A stretch of DNA of 33,171 bases from Rhodospirillales bacterium (GCA_028869315.1 JAGWSV010000118.1:1-33171), one strand, 5' to 3'. Positions 1-8,533 are shown, counted from the first letter of the stretch. The notes: generated by a model not told the origin, from the sequence alone. A program made the numbers and translations.

Positions 1-327
1 GCCGGCGGCCTGACCGCGACCCTCGGCGGCGCGACGACCACGGTCTATGGCGGCGCCGGGGTGATGTCGCTGGACGTTACGGGAACCTCGAACGTCATCG
101 GCGGCTCCGACACTGTTGTGAACGCGACCCTGTCGGGTGCAGGCGCAACCGTCTATGGCGGCGCCGGCGCGGTCACGGCGGACGTGACCAGCACCGCCAG
201 CGCCATTGCCTTCTCCGGTGGCGCCGGCGGCCTGACCGCAACCCTCGGCGGCGGGACGACCACGGTCTATGGCGGGACCGGCGCGGTCAGCCTCGACGTG
301 ACCGGCACGTCGAACGTGATCGGCCTC
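1..327 (+). repeat. Long in-frame direct repeat (222-bp period) inside the surface-protein gene
   Basis: Bases 1-105 recur at 223-327 with few differences, giving a period of 222 bp (74 codons). Both copies encode AGGLTATLGG, then TTTVYGG, then SLDVTGTSNVIG. A diverged half-unit lies between them around 118-200. The DNA-level similarity points to recent duplication or recombination of units. The first copy is cut by the window edge, so more units are likely upstream. Confidence 0.75.
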
Positions 328-1098
328 GATCGTGTCGACGCGGCCCCGCCCGTCCTCGCCGATTCGGCGACGCTCGGCGGCAGCGGCAACGTGTTCTACG
401 CCGGGTCCTCCGCCGCGTCGATCGACCTTACCGGGTCGAACAATACGATTTCGGCGTATTCCGGCGCGGTGGCGGTCACCGCCTCGGGTGGAGCAACAAA
501 TAACCTGGTCTATGGCGGCTCCGGCACCCTGAGTTTCGTCGGCGGAACCGGAAACGCAACCGTCTTCGGGTCGTCTGGAGCGGCCACGGTCGCCGGCGGG
601 GGCGGAAACACCACGCTCTTCGGCGGCGCAAACGGTGTCCTGACCTATACGGATAGCTCCGGAAGCGCGATCTATTCTGCTGGGTTCGGGAATGAAACCT
701 TGAACGCCAGCGGCGCTGCCAGCAACATGACGATCATCGGCGCGGCATCCAGCGTGAATGGTGCAAGCCTGGTCGACTCTCTGGTGGGTGGCACCGGGCA
801 GGACACGTTCTATGCCGGTACCGGCGCCGACACGATGGTCGCAAACGGCGCGAAAAACGCCTTTGTCTTCAACAAGAGCGTGATCAGCGGCAGCTCGCCA
901 CAGGATTTCATTTCGGGCTTCCTGGGGTCCGATTCTGTCGTCCTGGGCGGGTATGGCAGTGCGGCGGCCGCCGCGGCACTGACAAGCGCCGTTTCCGCCG
1001 GCGGGAACACCACACTCACCTTGTCCGACAACACCAAAATCACCTTCGTCGGCATCGGGTCCGCCAACGCGCTGAACGGAAATGTCTTTTCCAGCTAG
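1..1098 (+). CDS. Repetitive RTX-like secreted surface protein, C-terminal part
   Basis: The reading frame is open from base 1, so the gene starts outside the window and only about 365 C-terminal residues are seen. The sequence is rich in Gly, Ala, Thr, Ser and Val and almost free of Lys and Cys. Recurring blocks of the type TVYGGAGAV and DVTGTSNVIG suggest stacked short beta strands. Near the end it changes to GGTGQDTFYAGTGADTMV, which resembles the calcium-binding GGxGxD nonapeptides of RTX proteins. It closes with a hydrophobic/Gly-rich tail containing DFISGF, as in many type I secretion substrates. I infer an exported adhesin or surface-layer-like protein; the exporter is not in the window. 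A glycosyltransferase gene follows on the same strand after 324 bases. The exact function is unknown. Confidence 0.7.
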   Translation, partial: AGGLTATLGGATTTVYGGAGVMSLDVTGTSNVIGGSDTVVNATLSGAGATVYGGAGAVTADVTSTASAIAFSGGAGGLTATLGGGTTTVYGGTGAVSLDVTGTSNVIGLDRVDAAPPVLADSATLGGSGNVFYAGSSAASIDLTGSNNTISAYSGAVAVTASGGATNNLVYGGSGTLSFVGGTGNATVFGSSGAATVAGGGGNTTLFGGANGVLTYTDSSGSAIYSAGFGNETLNASGAASNMTIIGAASSVNGASLVDSLVGGTGQDTFYAGTGADTMVANGAKNAFVFNKSVISGSSPQDFISGFLGSDSVVLGGYGSAAAAAALTSAVSAGGNTTLTLSDNTKITFVGIGSANALNGNVFSS

Positions 1099-1422
1099 GC
1101 CAGGAGCGTAGGCGCGCCGCGGCGGTCGCAGACGCGGACGGGCGGGCGCACGGTCGGCCAAGTCCTTTGGAACGCGGGTGATTTTGACGCCGCCCGAGCA
1201 ACCGTTCCGTCACCACGGGTTGTATTTGGTGCGGGCACGTTCCTCCTTGGGTCGGGCTTTCGTTCATCCTATAGTCCCTGGTCCCGACGGCTCGCGGCCG
1301 GTCACGGCGGGAGTGCGGGGCATTCTGTTGCGTAGGACTTGGATGACCGTGCCCCTGATCGCCCGCCCCTGTCGGCCGCCTGGTCGCGCCCCCTGCCCCA
1401 CCTGCGTCCCGACCTGCCCGCC
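1099..1422. other. Intergenic region before the glycosyltransferase
   Basis: This is 324 bases without a convincing gene. Short frames here have no recognisable product. It contains a sigma70-like promoter candidate at 1247-1275. I see no strong terminator hairpin after the surface-protein stop. An in-frame TTG at 1339 could extend the following gene by 28 residues. Confidence 0.5.
1247..1275 (+). promoter_or_regulatory. Candidate sigma70-type promoter for the glycosyltransferase/FkbM pair
   Basis: TTGGGT (1247-1252) and TATAGT (1270-1275) are separated by 17 bp. The -10 matches consensus at 5 of 6 positions and the -35 at 3 of 6. Transcription would begin near 1282, about 140 bases before the preferred ATG. 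It lies in a locally less GC-rich stretch. This is sequence inference only. Confidence 0.35.
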
Positions 1423-2790
1423 ATGCTGCTGATCGACGCCTCGCAGATCCTGCGGCGCGACGGAACCGGGATCGCGTCCTACGCGCGCAGCCTGGTGACC
1501 ACCCTGCATTCGGAACAGCGCCGGGTCGCGCTCCTGCTCGATCGCCGCGTGTCGACCACGCCGGGAACGCCCGAGATCGGCATCTCCGGCCAGGTCTTCG
1601 GCAATTTCGCCGAGCAGTCCGCCACCGCGAGAATGGTCGAACTGGCGATCAGCAGTCGCCTGGGTCTCTCCCGTCGCCTCGACGCACGCCGCGTGGCGGT
1701 CGAGAGCATGCGCCTGGCCTCGCTCGACCCCGGGCTCCCGCCGAACGACGCGGTTTTTAACGTTTCTAACGGGCTTTCATTTGCGAATGCAATGTTCATG
1801 CTGCGCCGAAAGCTGACCGAGGTCACCGTTCCGGCAAAGATCGCGCTCGCCCACTGGACCGGACCGTTTCCGATCAGGGCGCGCGGGGCTCCCAACGTTT
1901 ATACCATGCACGACGCTATTCCGCTCCGCATGCCGCATCTCGTGGTCGACCGGCGCGGAGAAGCGGCGCGCCGGCACAATGCCATCGCCGCAGGCGCAGA
2001 CCATATTATTACTGTCTCGGAACAAGCCAAGCAGGACATCGTCGAAACCCTCGGCCTCCCCGAGGACGCGGTCAGCGTCACCTACCAGCCAGTCCCCTAC
2101 CTGCCGCCGATTGACCGGGAGGTGAGCGAGCGCCTGGTTCGCGACATCTATGGCGCGGAACCGGGCGGCTATGCCTTCTTCTGCGGCGCCCTTGAGCCCA
2201 AGAAGAACCTGTATCGGCTGATCGAGGCGTTCACGCTGTCGGGCGTGCGGTTGAAGCTGCTGATCGCCGGGCCTGCCGGGTGGCTCTATGACGAAGTCGA
2301 GACGCTGATCGATCAGTTGGGCGCTCGAACGCTCGTGCCCGGACGCCGGCAGGTGCGCTGGCTCGGCTACCTGCCGCGCATGCACCTTGCCGCGCTGATG
2401 CAATGCGCGCGCTTCTTCGCGTTCCCCTCGATCTACGAGGGTTTCGGGCTCCCGGTTGCGGAAGCGATGCAGCTTGGGGTGCCGGTCCTGACATCGACCG
2501 CGGGGGGGCTCGCGGAGGTCGCCGGAAACGCGGCGCTGCTCGTGAACCCGCTCGACGTCGGCGATATGAGCCGGCAAATCCGCCTGATCGCGGCAGACGC
2601 AGACTTGCGCCACGAACTTTCCTTGCGAGGGCCGGTGCAAGCTGCGCGGTTTTCCCCCAACGCCCACCTGCATCGCCTCGCGGCAGCATATCGGCGCGTC
2701 GGCGTGTCGATCCCGGTCGACCGCGAATCTGGTTTTCCCTCGGAACGACAGCGCCGCCCGGAAGTGCCGGCGTTCAAAGCCGTCGGATGA
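1423..2790 (+). CDS. Glycosyltransferase family 4 (GT-B fold)
   Basis: A 455-residue predicted retaining glycosyltransferase, acting in the cytoplasm or at the inner membrane on surface polysaccharide or glycoprotein glycans. The C-terminal half shows the GT4 hallmarks: CGALEPKKNL around residue 258 and the nucleotide-sugar-binding E-x7-E motif in YEGFGLPVAEAM near residue 339, followed by GVPVLTS and AGLLVNP-like segments. The N terminus, LLIDASQILRRDGTGIASY, is a typical acceptor-side start, which is why I prefer the ATG at 1423. An in-frame TTG at 1339 would add 28 Pro/Arg-rich residues that look untranslated. Neither start has a clear Shine-Dalgarno. The stop overlaps the next start as ATGA, so it is coupled to the FkbM methyltransferase. 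Donor and acceptor sugars cannot be told from sequence. Confidence 0.88.
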   Translation: MLLIDASQILRRDGTGIASYARSLVTTLHSEQRRVALLLDRRVSTTPGTPEIGISGQVFGNFAEQSATARMVELAISSRLGLSRRLDARRVAVESMRLASLDPGLPPNDAVFNVSNGLSFANAMFMLRRKLTEVTVPAKIALAHWTGPFPIRARGAPNVYTMHDAIPLRMPHLVVDRRGEAARRHNAIAAGADHIITVSEQAKQDIVETLGLPEDAVSVTYQPVPYLPPIDREVSERLVRDIYGAEPGGYAFFCGALEPKKNLYRLIEAFTLSGVRLKLLIAGPAGWLYDEVETLIDQLGARTLVPGRRQVRWLGYLPRMHLAALMQCARFFAFPSIYEGFGLPVAEAMQLGVPVLTSTAGGLAEVAGNAALLVNPLDVGDMSRQIRLIAADADLRHELSLRGPVQAARFSPNAHLHRLAAAYRRVGVSIPVDRESGFPSERQRRPEVPAFKAVG

Positions 2791-4145
2791 CGATCTGGGC
2801 GAAGATGCGCGGCGGGCGGGGCCGGCGGCCGGCCGCGCAAGGCGGGGCGGCCCGTCTACAAACGAACCTGGAACGTGCGAGCATGGCAGGCGGAGCGGCG
2901 ACCGATCCCCACTGGCAGGCAACGGCCGCGGCATTGCGGGCCGCCGGCGCGGCCCCCGCGTGCGTGCTCGCCCCCGAGGGGTTTGCCGCCTATCTTCCGA
3001 AAGTGCGTGAATATCGCGGCGATGCCAATGTCGCGCGCATCGACGGGCCCAACATCGCCTGGCTCGTGGTCCACAAAAATCACCTCGGCAGCCTCGACGG
3101 GCACGGTCTTGCCGCCATGCTGGTAGGGGCGCGCCTGATCTTCGCCAACGAAGTGTTCGGCGTCTTCGCGATGATCGCGCCCGAGCGCCGCGGCGACCCT
3201 CATGTCGCATCGTTCATCGCCCGTCTGCGCGACCGGGCCGAGCCGGAAGCCCCCGACCCAGTCGGGCCGCCGCGTTCCCCGGCCGCGTACCGGCCGCGCA
3301 TCGCGGAACTCGCGCGGCCCGACCGCCGCGGCATGATCGAACAGTATAGCGAGGAACGCTGCTTTGCGGCGCCGATGCCGGACGAGACGATTCTTTGCCG
3401 GGTGCTCGGGAGCTACATGATGTGGGTCGATGCCCGGGATCACGGGCTCAGCCCGCACCTCATCATGCAGGGCTACTGGGAGATGTGGATCACCCAGGCA
3501 CTGGCGAAGCTCGCGGCACCGGGGACCACCGCGATCGATGTCGGTGCCAATGTCGGCTATTACACGCTGCTGCTGGCCGACGCCGTGGGGCCGTCCGGAC
3601 GGGTCATATCGTTCGAGCCGAACCCACGGATGGCGGATATGCTCCGCCGCTCGGTATCCATCAACGGCTTCGGTGCACGTGTCACGGTCCGGAACGAGGC
3701 GGTTTCGGCGACCGCGGCCGGCGGCCTGAGCTTCGCGATTCCTCGCCACGAGCCGAAGAATGCGTCGCTGGTCAGCGACGACGCGCATCGGAAGGCGTTC
3801 CTGCAGGCATTCGGCGACGAGCTGGACTTCATCGACGTGCCTGCGATCACCCTGGACAGCCTCGGCCTCGAGAACGTCGGCGTCGTCAAGATCGACGCAG
3901 AAGGCGCCGAACGGGCGATCTGGAACGGAATGCAACAGACGATCGCGCGGAACCCGGACATAAGGATCGTGCTGGAATACAATGCCGGAAGGCTGCAGGA
4001 CCCGATGGGATTCCTGAGCGACATGTCGGGCCTGTTTCGTACTCGCCACATCGACTTCGACGGCGTGATCAAGCCCCTGACGCCCGAGATGGTGAAGACC
4101 GAACGAATCGGAGAGGACTGGATGGTGTTCCTCTCCCGGGAATGA
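2787..4145 (+). CDS. FkbM-family SAM-dependent methyltransferase with extra N-terminal domain
   Basis: The ATG overlaps the glycosyltransferase stop (ATGA at 2787-2790), giving 452 residues; an alternative ATG is at 2883. The C-terminal part is a clear FkbM-type methyltransferase. It has SAM motif I AIDVGANVGYYT starting at residue 249, then VISFEPNP (acidic residue for the SAM ribose), and later VVKIDAEGAERAIW and IVLEYN. FkbM enzymes O-methylate sugars or polyketides; next to a GT4 gene, glycan methylation is the likely role. Residues about 33-150 form a separate domain (AAYLPKVREYRGD, then WLVVHKNHLGSLDG) that I do not recognise. A Pro/Arg-rich linker near residues 150-185 joins the two. 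The first 30 residues are Gly/Arg-rich and may not be real if 2883 is used. Confidence 0.85.
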   Translation: MTIWAKMRGGRGRRPAAQGGAARLQTNLERASMAGGAATDPHWQATAAALRAAGAAPACVLAPEGFAAYLPKVREYRGDANVARIDGPNIAWLVVHKNHLGSLDGHGLAAMLVGARLIFANEVFGVFAMIAPERRGDPHVASFIARLRDRAEPEAPDPVGPPRSPAAYRPRIAELARPDRRGMIEQYSEERCFAAPMPDETILCRVLGSYMMWVDARDHGLSPHLIMQGYWEMWITQALAKLAAPGTTAIDVGANVGYYTLLLADAVGPSGRVISFEPNPRMADMLRRSVSINGFGARVTVRNEAVSATAAGGLSFAIPRHEPKNASLVSDDAHRKAFLQAFGDELDFIDVPAITLDSLGLENVGVVKIDAEGAERAIWNGMQQTIARNPDIRIVLEYNAGRLQDPMGFLSDMSGLFRTRHIDFDGVIKPLTPEMVKTERIGEDWMVFLSRE

Positions 4146-4600
4146 CCACCTTCGGCCGCGCTGTTTGGACCTGCCCCTGCCCCTGGGCCTGCGCCCGGCG
4201 CGGGGGGCCGCGGAAATCGGTCACGCCGCCGGGAGTCGCCCGGCGTGCCGTACGACAAGCCAGGCGTTCCCGCCCGACCGGCGCGTCTCCGCCGGCGGGC
4301 AGGAGGGCTCGGTCAGATTTCTCAGTGCGCCGCCGACTGGCAGAGCATGCCTGGAATTTAATCCATCTGGCGATCCGGCGGCACTTCGGCCGCAAAAAAA
4401 CACCCGCGGTGACGCCAGTACACGCGTGAACGGGCTGGACACAAACCCCGATATCCGCGACATGCTGACCGTGCTGGAAGCGCTGCGCTGATAGGGCCTC
4501 GACGTCTGGCACCGCTCCGGTATAAGGCCGGGCCGAGGCCACAAGAACAGCGGGACCGGGCTCCTCCGGCACCTCGACACCTAATTCGGGAGACGACCCA
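4146..4600. other. Intergenic region before the first Liv operon
   Basis: This is 455 bases between the FkbM stop and the binding-protein start. Frames run through it, for example a 108-codon frame at 4165-4491 ending DMLTVLEALR, but none has a good ribosome site, a recognised family or consistent codon use, so I call no gene. The stretch 4330-4440 is less GC-rich than its surroundings. A promoter candidate lies at 4499-4526 and a ribosome site (GGGAG, 4588-4592) precedes the next ATG. Confidence 0.5.
4499..4526 (+). promoter_or_regulatory. Candidate promoter of the first Liv operon
   Basis: TCGACG (4499-4504) and TATAAG (4521-4526) are 16 bp apart, matching the sigma70 consensus at 4 of 6 and 5 of 6 positions. 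Transcription would start about 65-70 bases before the binding-protein ATG. No clear operator dyad is seen beside it. Confidence 0.35.
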
Positions 4601-5845
4601 ATGGAAAGCACACCCACGCCTGGCGTCGGCCGGCGTACCCTCATCAAGTCCGGCGTCGCGCTTGGGGCCATGTCCCTGGCGGGGCCGGCGATCATCCAGG
4701 CGCGCGGGGAAACGCCGGTGAAGCTCGGCTGGATCGACCCGCTGACCGGGTCGCTGTCGGCGCTGGCACAAAGCGAGGTGGAGGGGGCGAAATACGCCGT
4801 TTCCGTGCTCAACAAGAAGAACGGCATCCTGGGTCGACCGATCGAGCTGCTGGTCGAGGACTCCGCCAACGACGTCGGCACCGGCGTCGCCAAGGCGCGC
4901 AAGCTGATCGACCGCGACCACGTCAACATGATCTTCGGCGACGTGAATTCCGGCATCGCCTACGCGATCGAAGGCGTCACCAACGAGAAGAAGATCTTCC
5001 ACATCGTCCCCGGCGGCCATACCGACGAGATCACCGGCAAGGACTGCAAGTGGAACGTGTTCCGCATCTGCAACACGACCAGCATGGACGCCAACGCCGT
5101 CACCGGGGAGCTGATCAAGCACTACGGCAAGCGCTGGTATTTCATTACGCCGGACTACGCCTACGGCCACACCCTGCAGGCCGCGTTCATCCGCGCGCTC
5201 AAGAAGCACGGCGGCGAGTATCAGGCCGCGATGATGCCGATCGCCGCCTCCGACTTCTCGGCGACCCTGATCAAGGCGCGGGCCTACAAGCCGAACGTGC
5301 TGCTCAACAACATGGGCGGGCTGGCGCAGATCGACTGCATGAAGCAGTTCGTGCAGTTCGGCATGAACAAGCAGATGGGCCTCGGCGGCGCGCTGTATGA
5401 GCTCGAGTCGATCAAGGCGGTGCCGCCGGTGGCGCAGACCGGCTGGTGGGACATGGAGTGGTGGTGGAACCAGCCCAACGTTCCCGAGGCGGTCGCCTTC
5501 GTGAAGGCGTTCCGCGCCGCGACCGGCAAGACCCCGTCCGCCCGCCACTGGTTCGGTTGGGTGGCGATCCATACGGCCAAGATGGCGGCCGAGAAGGCGA
5601 AGTCGCTGGAAGCCATCAAGCTGGCGCGCGCGACGGAAGGCATGGAGCTGCCGCCGGACGTGGCGCTGCAGCCGGGCAAGGTGTTCTACCGCGCCGGCGA
5701 CCACCAGCTGATGCCGAACATCTTCGTGGGCCAGGTGCATCCGCCGAAGGGCGATGACAACGTGTTCACCGTCGCCGACGCGGTGCCGGGTGCCAGCATC
5801 TGGCCGCTGGCGGACACCGGCTGCCACATGGCCTATCCGGCCTGA
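4601..5845 (+). CDS. Liv-type ABC transporter substrate-binding protein, Tat-exported
   Basis: A 414-residue periplasmic binding protein of the branched-chain amino acid/amide family (Peripla_BP_6-like). The N terminus VGRRTLIKSGVALGAMSLAG is a twin-arginine signal (RR at residues 11-12) ending before ETPVKLG, so it is probably exported folded. The mature part starts LGWIDPLTGSLSALAQSEVEG and keeps the family's GILGRPIELLVEDS block. The C-terminal half is rich in Trp (WWDMEWWWNQP, HWFGWVAIHTAK), which suggests an aromatic or bulky ligand pocket; that is inference. The start is set by GGGAG eight bases upstream. It opens an operon with two permeases and two ATPases, separated from them by 92 bases holding a strong stem-loop. 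The ligand is unknown; amides, urea-like compounds, terpenoid acids or polyols are all possible. Confidence 0.9.
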   Translation: MESTPTPGVGRRTLIKSGVALGAMSLAGPAIIQARGETPVKLGWIDPLTGSLSALAQSEVEGAKYAVSVLNKKNGILGRPIELLVEDSANDVGTGVAKARKLIDRDHVNMIFGDVNSGIAYAIEGVTNEKKIFHIVPGGHTDEITGKDCKWNVFRICNTTSMDANAVTGELIKHYGKRWYFITPDYAYGHTLQAAFIRALKKHGGEYQAAMMPIAASDFSATLIKARAYKPNVLLNNMGGLAQIDCMKQFVQFGMNKQMGLGGALYELESIKAVPPVAQTGWWDMEWWWNQPNVPEAVAFVKAFRAATGKTPSARHWFGWVAIHTAKMAAEKAKSLEAIKLARATEGMELPPDVALQPGKVFYRAGDHQLMPNIFVGQVHPPKGDDNVFTVADAVPGASIWPLADTGCHMAYPA

Positions 5846-5867
5846 AGCCCGACTGAAGCGACCCTGA

Positions 5868-5911
5868 CCGTCGTCCTGGCGCGCGCCGTTATGGTTGCGC
5901 CGGGACGGCGG
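5868..5911 (+). promoter_or_regulatory. Strong intercistronic stem-loop between binding protein and permease
   Basis: Bases 5868-5883 pair with 5896-5911 in a 16-bp stem without mismatches (three G-U pairs in RNA) around a 12-nt loop. It has no U-tract, so it is more likely an mRNA-stabilising or attenuating element than a full terminator. In many ABC operons such a hairpin lets the binding protein be made in excess over the membrane parts. Confidence 0.6.
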
Positions 5912-5937
5912 TTCCGCTCCGCAACCCGGAAATTGCT

Positions 5938-6807
5938 ATGCTGACCCTGGTTCTGTTCAACGTCACCAACGGCCTGATCCTCGGCATGTTCTACGTGCTG
6001 ATGGCGCTCGGCGTGTCGCTGATCCTCAATCTCAGCAACGTCATCAATTTCGCGCACGGCAACTTTCTCGCCCTCGGCGGCTACCTCACCTTCGTGCTCG
6101 AGCCCTATCTGGGCTACTGGGGGGCGCTGCTTGCGGGCCCGATCTGCGTCGGCATCATCGGGCTGATCATCGAGCGGACGGCGATCCGCCGGGTCTACGA
6201 CCGCGATCCGGTCTACAGCCTGCTGCTGACCTTCGGCCTCGCCTTCATCATCCAGGACCTCTGCCGGACGATCTGGGGCCCGAACGGGTTGCCGCTGTCG
6301 ATCCCGAACGCGCTCAATTCGCCGCTCAGCCAGCAGTTCTTCTTCATTACCGGCTACCGCATCTTCCTGATCGCGGTGGTGATCGTGGCGGTCGCGGCGC
6401 TGTTCGGGTTCCTGACCTATACCCGGGTCGGCACGCGGATCCGCGCCGGCACCTTCGATATTGAAACGGTCTCGGCGCTCGGCATCAATATCGGCCTGCT
6501 GCGCTCGCTGAACTTCGCGGTCGGCATTTTCCTGGCGGGCCTCGCCGGCGTGCTGGCGGGCGGGCAGATCGGCCTCAATCCGAACATGGGCGACGACCTG
6601 CTGCTGCCGGCCTTCATCGCCATCATCGTTGGCGGCGTGGGCAGCCTCACCGGCACCCTGGTCGGCGGCCTGGTCATTGGCGTCGCCTCCGCGGTGACCT
6701 CCATCTGGTGGCCGGCGGGCAGCGAGGTGATCATGTATATCCTGATGATCGTGGTGCTGCTGGTTCGCCCGCGCGGGATCATGGGCGAAGAAGGGGTTAT
6801 GACATGA
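5938..6807 (+). CDS. Liv-type ABC transporter permease (LivH family), first operon
   Basis: A 289-residue polytopic inner-membrane protein with about eight hydrophobic segments. It begins LTLVLFNVTNGLILGMFYVL and has the LivH landmarks ALGVSLILNLSNVINFAHG near residues 20-40 and GGVGSLTGTLVGGLVIG near residue 230. It ends with VRPRGIMGEEGVM. It forms the channel together with the following LivM-type permease. The only nearby start is ATG 5938, and the ribosome site before it is weak. The stop overlaps the next start by four bases (ATGA). Confidence 0.92.
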   Translation: MLTLVLFNVTNGLILGMFYVLMALGVSLILNLSNVINFAHGNFLALGGYLTFVLEPYLGYWGALLAGPICVGIIGLIIERTAIRRVYDRDPVYSLLLTFGLAFIIQDLCRTIWGPNGLPLSIPNALNSPLSQQFFFITGYRIFLIAVVIVAVAALFGFLTYTRVGTRIRAGTFDIETVSALGINIGLLRSLNFAVGIFLAGLAGVLAGGQIGLNPNMGDDLLLPAFIAIIVGGVGSLTGTLVGGLVIGVASAVTSIWWPAGSEVIMYILMIVVLLVRPRGIMGEEGVMT

Positions 6808-7787
6808 GCGAGACCACGATCCCCGCGATGGCGGATCGCACGCAGCAGCGCAACTGGCTGCCGCTGGCCGCGATCTGGCTGGTGCTGATCACGGTGCCGA
6901 TCTGGCTGCCTTATGTCGGTGGCTACAACGCGCTCGCCAGCCGGGTTCTGGTGTTCGGCCTGGCCGCCATGGGGCTCAACCTGCTGCTCGGCTTCACCGG
7001 CACCATGAGCTTCGGCCACGCCGCCTATTTCGGGCTGGGCGCCTATGGCGCAGGGTTCGTGCTGCGCTACTGGATCCACAGCACGCCGCTCGCCATGCTG
7101 GCCGCCATCCTGCTCGGCACGGCGGCCGGCGCGCTGTTCGGCGCCTTGATGGCGAAGCGGACCGGCATCTACTTCGCGATGCTGACCATCGCCTTCGCGC
7201 AGATCTGCTATTATGTCGCCTACAGCTGGAACAGCGTCACCGGCGGCTATGACGGGCTGCGCGGGTTCCAGCGCGCGCCGCTCCATTTCGGCCCCTACAT
7301 CGTGAACATCCGCGACAACGGGGTTCTGTTCTACTACTTCGTGCTGGCCGTTTTCGCGATCTGCACGGGGCTGATGGCGATGCTGCTCCGCTCCCCGCTC
7401 GGCCGATCGTTCATCGCCATCCGGGAGAACCCGCGCCGGACCCGCTTCCTCGGCATCCCGGTGGAGCGGCACGTTTGGATCTCCTTCACCATCTCGGCGT
7501 TCTTCACCTCGGTGGCCGGCGGGCTCTATGCGCTGCTCAACAACTTCGCCGATCCCACGGCGCTGTTCTACGTGATCTCGGGCAACATCGTCATCATGGC
7601 GGTGATGGGCGGGATGCGGAGCTTCTGGGGGCCGCTCATCGGCGCCGCCGTGTTCGTCACGCTACAGGATTACATTTCCTCGATGACCGTCAACTGGATG
7701 AGCTTCATCGGCATGATCTTCGTTGCGGTCGTGCTGTTCTTCCCGCGAGGCCTGCTCGGCTTCATCGGGCGGCGGAGACGCGCATGA
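6804..7787 (+). CDS. Liv-type ABC transporter permease (LivM family), first operon
   Basis: A 327-residue inner-membrane permease pairing with the LivH-type protein. The start is the ATG in the ATGA overlap; longer frames upstream lie inside the preceding gene. Family landmarks are LNLLLGFTGTMSFGHAAYFGLGAYGAG near residues 55-80, the cytoplasmic coupling region RSPLGRSFIAIRENPRRTRFLGIPV, and the C-terminal FFPRGLLGFIGRRRRA. The central loop (YSWNSVTGGYDGL) is the usual site of interaction with the binding protein. It is coupled to the ATPase gene by another ATGA. Confidence 0.92.
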   Translation: MSETTIPAMADRTQQRNWLPLAAIWLVLITVPIWLPYVGGYNALASRVLVFGLAAMGLNLLLGFTGTMSFGHAAYFGLGAYGAGFVLRYWIHSTPLAMLAAILLGTAAGALFGALMAKRTGIYFAMLTIAFAQICYYVAYSWNSVTGGYDGLRGFQRAPLHFGPYIVNIRDNGVLFYYFVLAVFAICTGLMAMLLRSPLGRSFIAIRENPRRTRFLGIPVERHVWISFTISAFFTSVAGGLYALLNNFADPTALFYVISGNIVIMAVMGGMRSFWGPLIGAAVFVTLQDYISSMTVNWMSFIGMIFVAVVLFFPRGLLGFIGRRRRA

Positions 7788-8533
7788 GCCTGCTCGAAGT
7801 CCGCAGCGTCACCAAGGCGTTCGGCAGCCTGGTTGCGGTGAACGACGTCTCACTCAGCGTCGCCCCTGGCGAGCTGCGCGCCATCATCGGCCCCAACGGT
7901 GCCGGCAAGACCACGTTCTTCAACCTGATCACCGGGTTCTTCCCGCCCACCTCCGGCCACATCCTGCTGGACGGCAAGGACATCACCGAGGTCGCCGCGG
8001 TCGACCGCGTCGGCATGGGGATGGCCCGCACGTTCCAGATCACGGAGATCTTCCCGGAACTGACGGTGCGGGAGAACATCCGGGTCGCGGTCGAATCCCA
8101 GGCCGGTCTGCGCCTGCGGCCCTGGATCAACCGCCGGCAAACCGCCGAGGTGGACGACAAGATCGACGAGATGCTGGTCGCCACCCGGCTCACCGAACAA
8201 GCCGACCGCCTGGTGGGGGAATTGTCGCACGGCGACCAGCGCTCGGCCGAGATCGCCATGGCGCTGGCGCTGAAGCCGCGCATCCTGCTGCTCGACGAAC
8301 CGACCGCCGGCATGGGCGAGCAGGAAACCTTCCAGGTCGCCGGACTGATCCGCCGGCTGCACAAGCATACCGGCTACACGATCGTCCTGATCGAGCACGA
8401 CATGCGCGTCGTGTTCAATCTCGCCGACCGGATCATGGTGCTGACGGAGGGCACGTTGCTCGCCGAAGGTACGCCGGACGAGATCGCCGCCAACCCGGCC
8501 GTGCAGGCCGCCTATCTGGGAACCGCCGAATGA
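7784..8533 (+). CDS. Liv-type ABC transporter ATPase (LivG family), first operon
   Basis: A 249-residue cytoplasmic ATPase. Walker A GPNGAGKT lies at residues 36-43, the signature is LSHGDQRSAEIAMAL, Walker B is ILLLDEPTAG, and the switch His is in IEHDMRVVF. The LSHG-type signature resembles the amide/urea branch of LivG proteins more than the classic LSYG form; this is a hint about substrate class, not proof. The start ATG overlaps the permease stop (ATGA) and the stop overlaps the LivF-type start (ATGA). Confidence 0.93.
   Translation: MSLLEVRSVTKAFGSLVAVNDVSLSVAPGELRAIIGPNGAGKTTFFNLITGFFPPTSGHILLDGKDITEVAAVDRVGMGMARTFQITEIFPELTVRENIRVAVESQAGLRLRPWINRRQTAEVDDKIDEMLVATRLTEQADRLVGELSHGDQRSAEIAMALALKPRILLLDEPTAGMGEQETFQVAGLIRRLHKHTGYTIVLIEHDMRVVFNLADRIMVLTEGTLLAEGTPDEIAANPAVQAAYLGTAE

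Noticed and set aside
1-1098. PE-PGRS-type mycobacterial protein
   Set aside because: The Gly-rich composition is superficially similar, but the tail has RTX-like GGTGxD repeats and the surrounding genes are alphaproteobacterial in style.
1777-3210. 477-codon minus-strand frame opposite the glycosyltransferase and methyltransferase
   Set aside because: Low-complexity Arg-rich translation; sense strand has clear GT4 and FkbM motifs.
4165-4491. 108-codon frame in the gap before the first Liv operon
   Set aside because: No ribosome site, no recognised family, uneven codon use; only the last 20 residues look protein-like. A gene remnant cannot be excluded.
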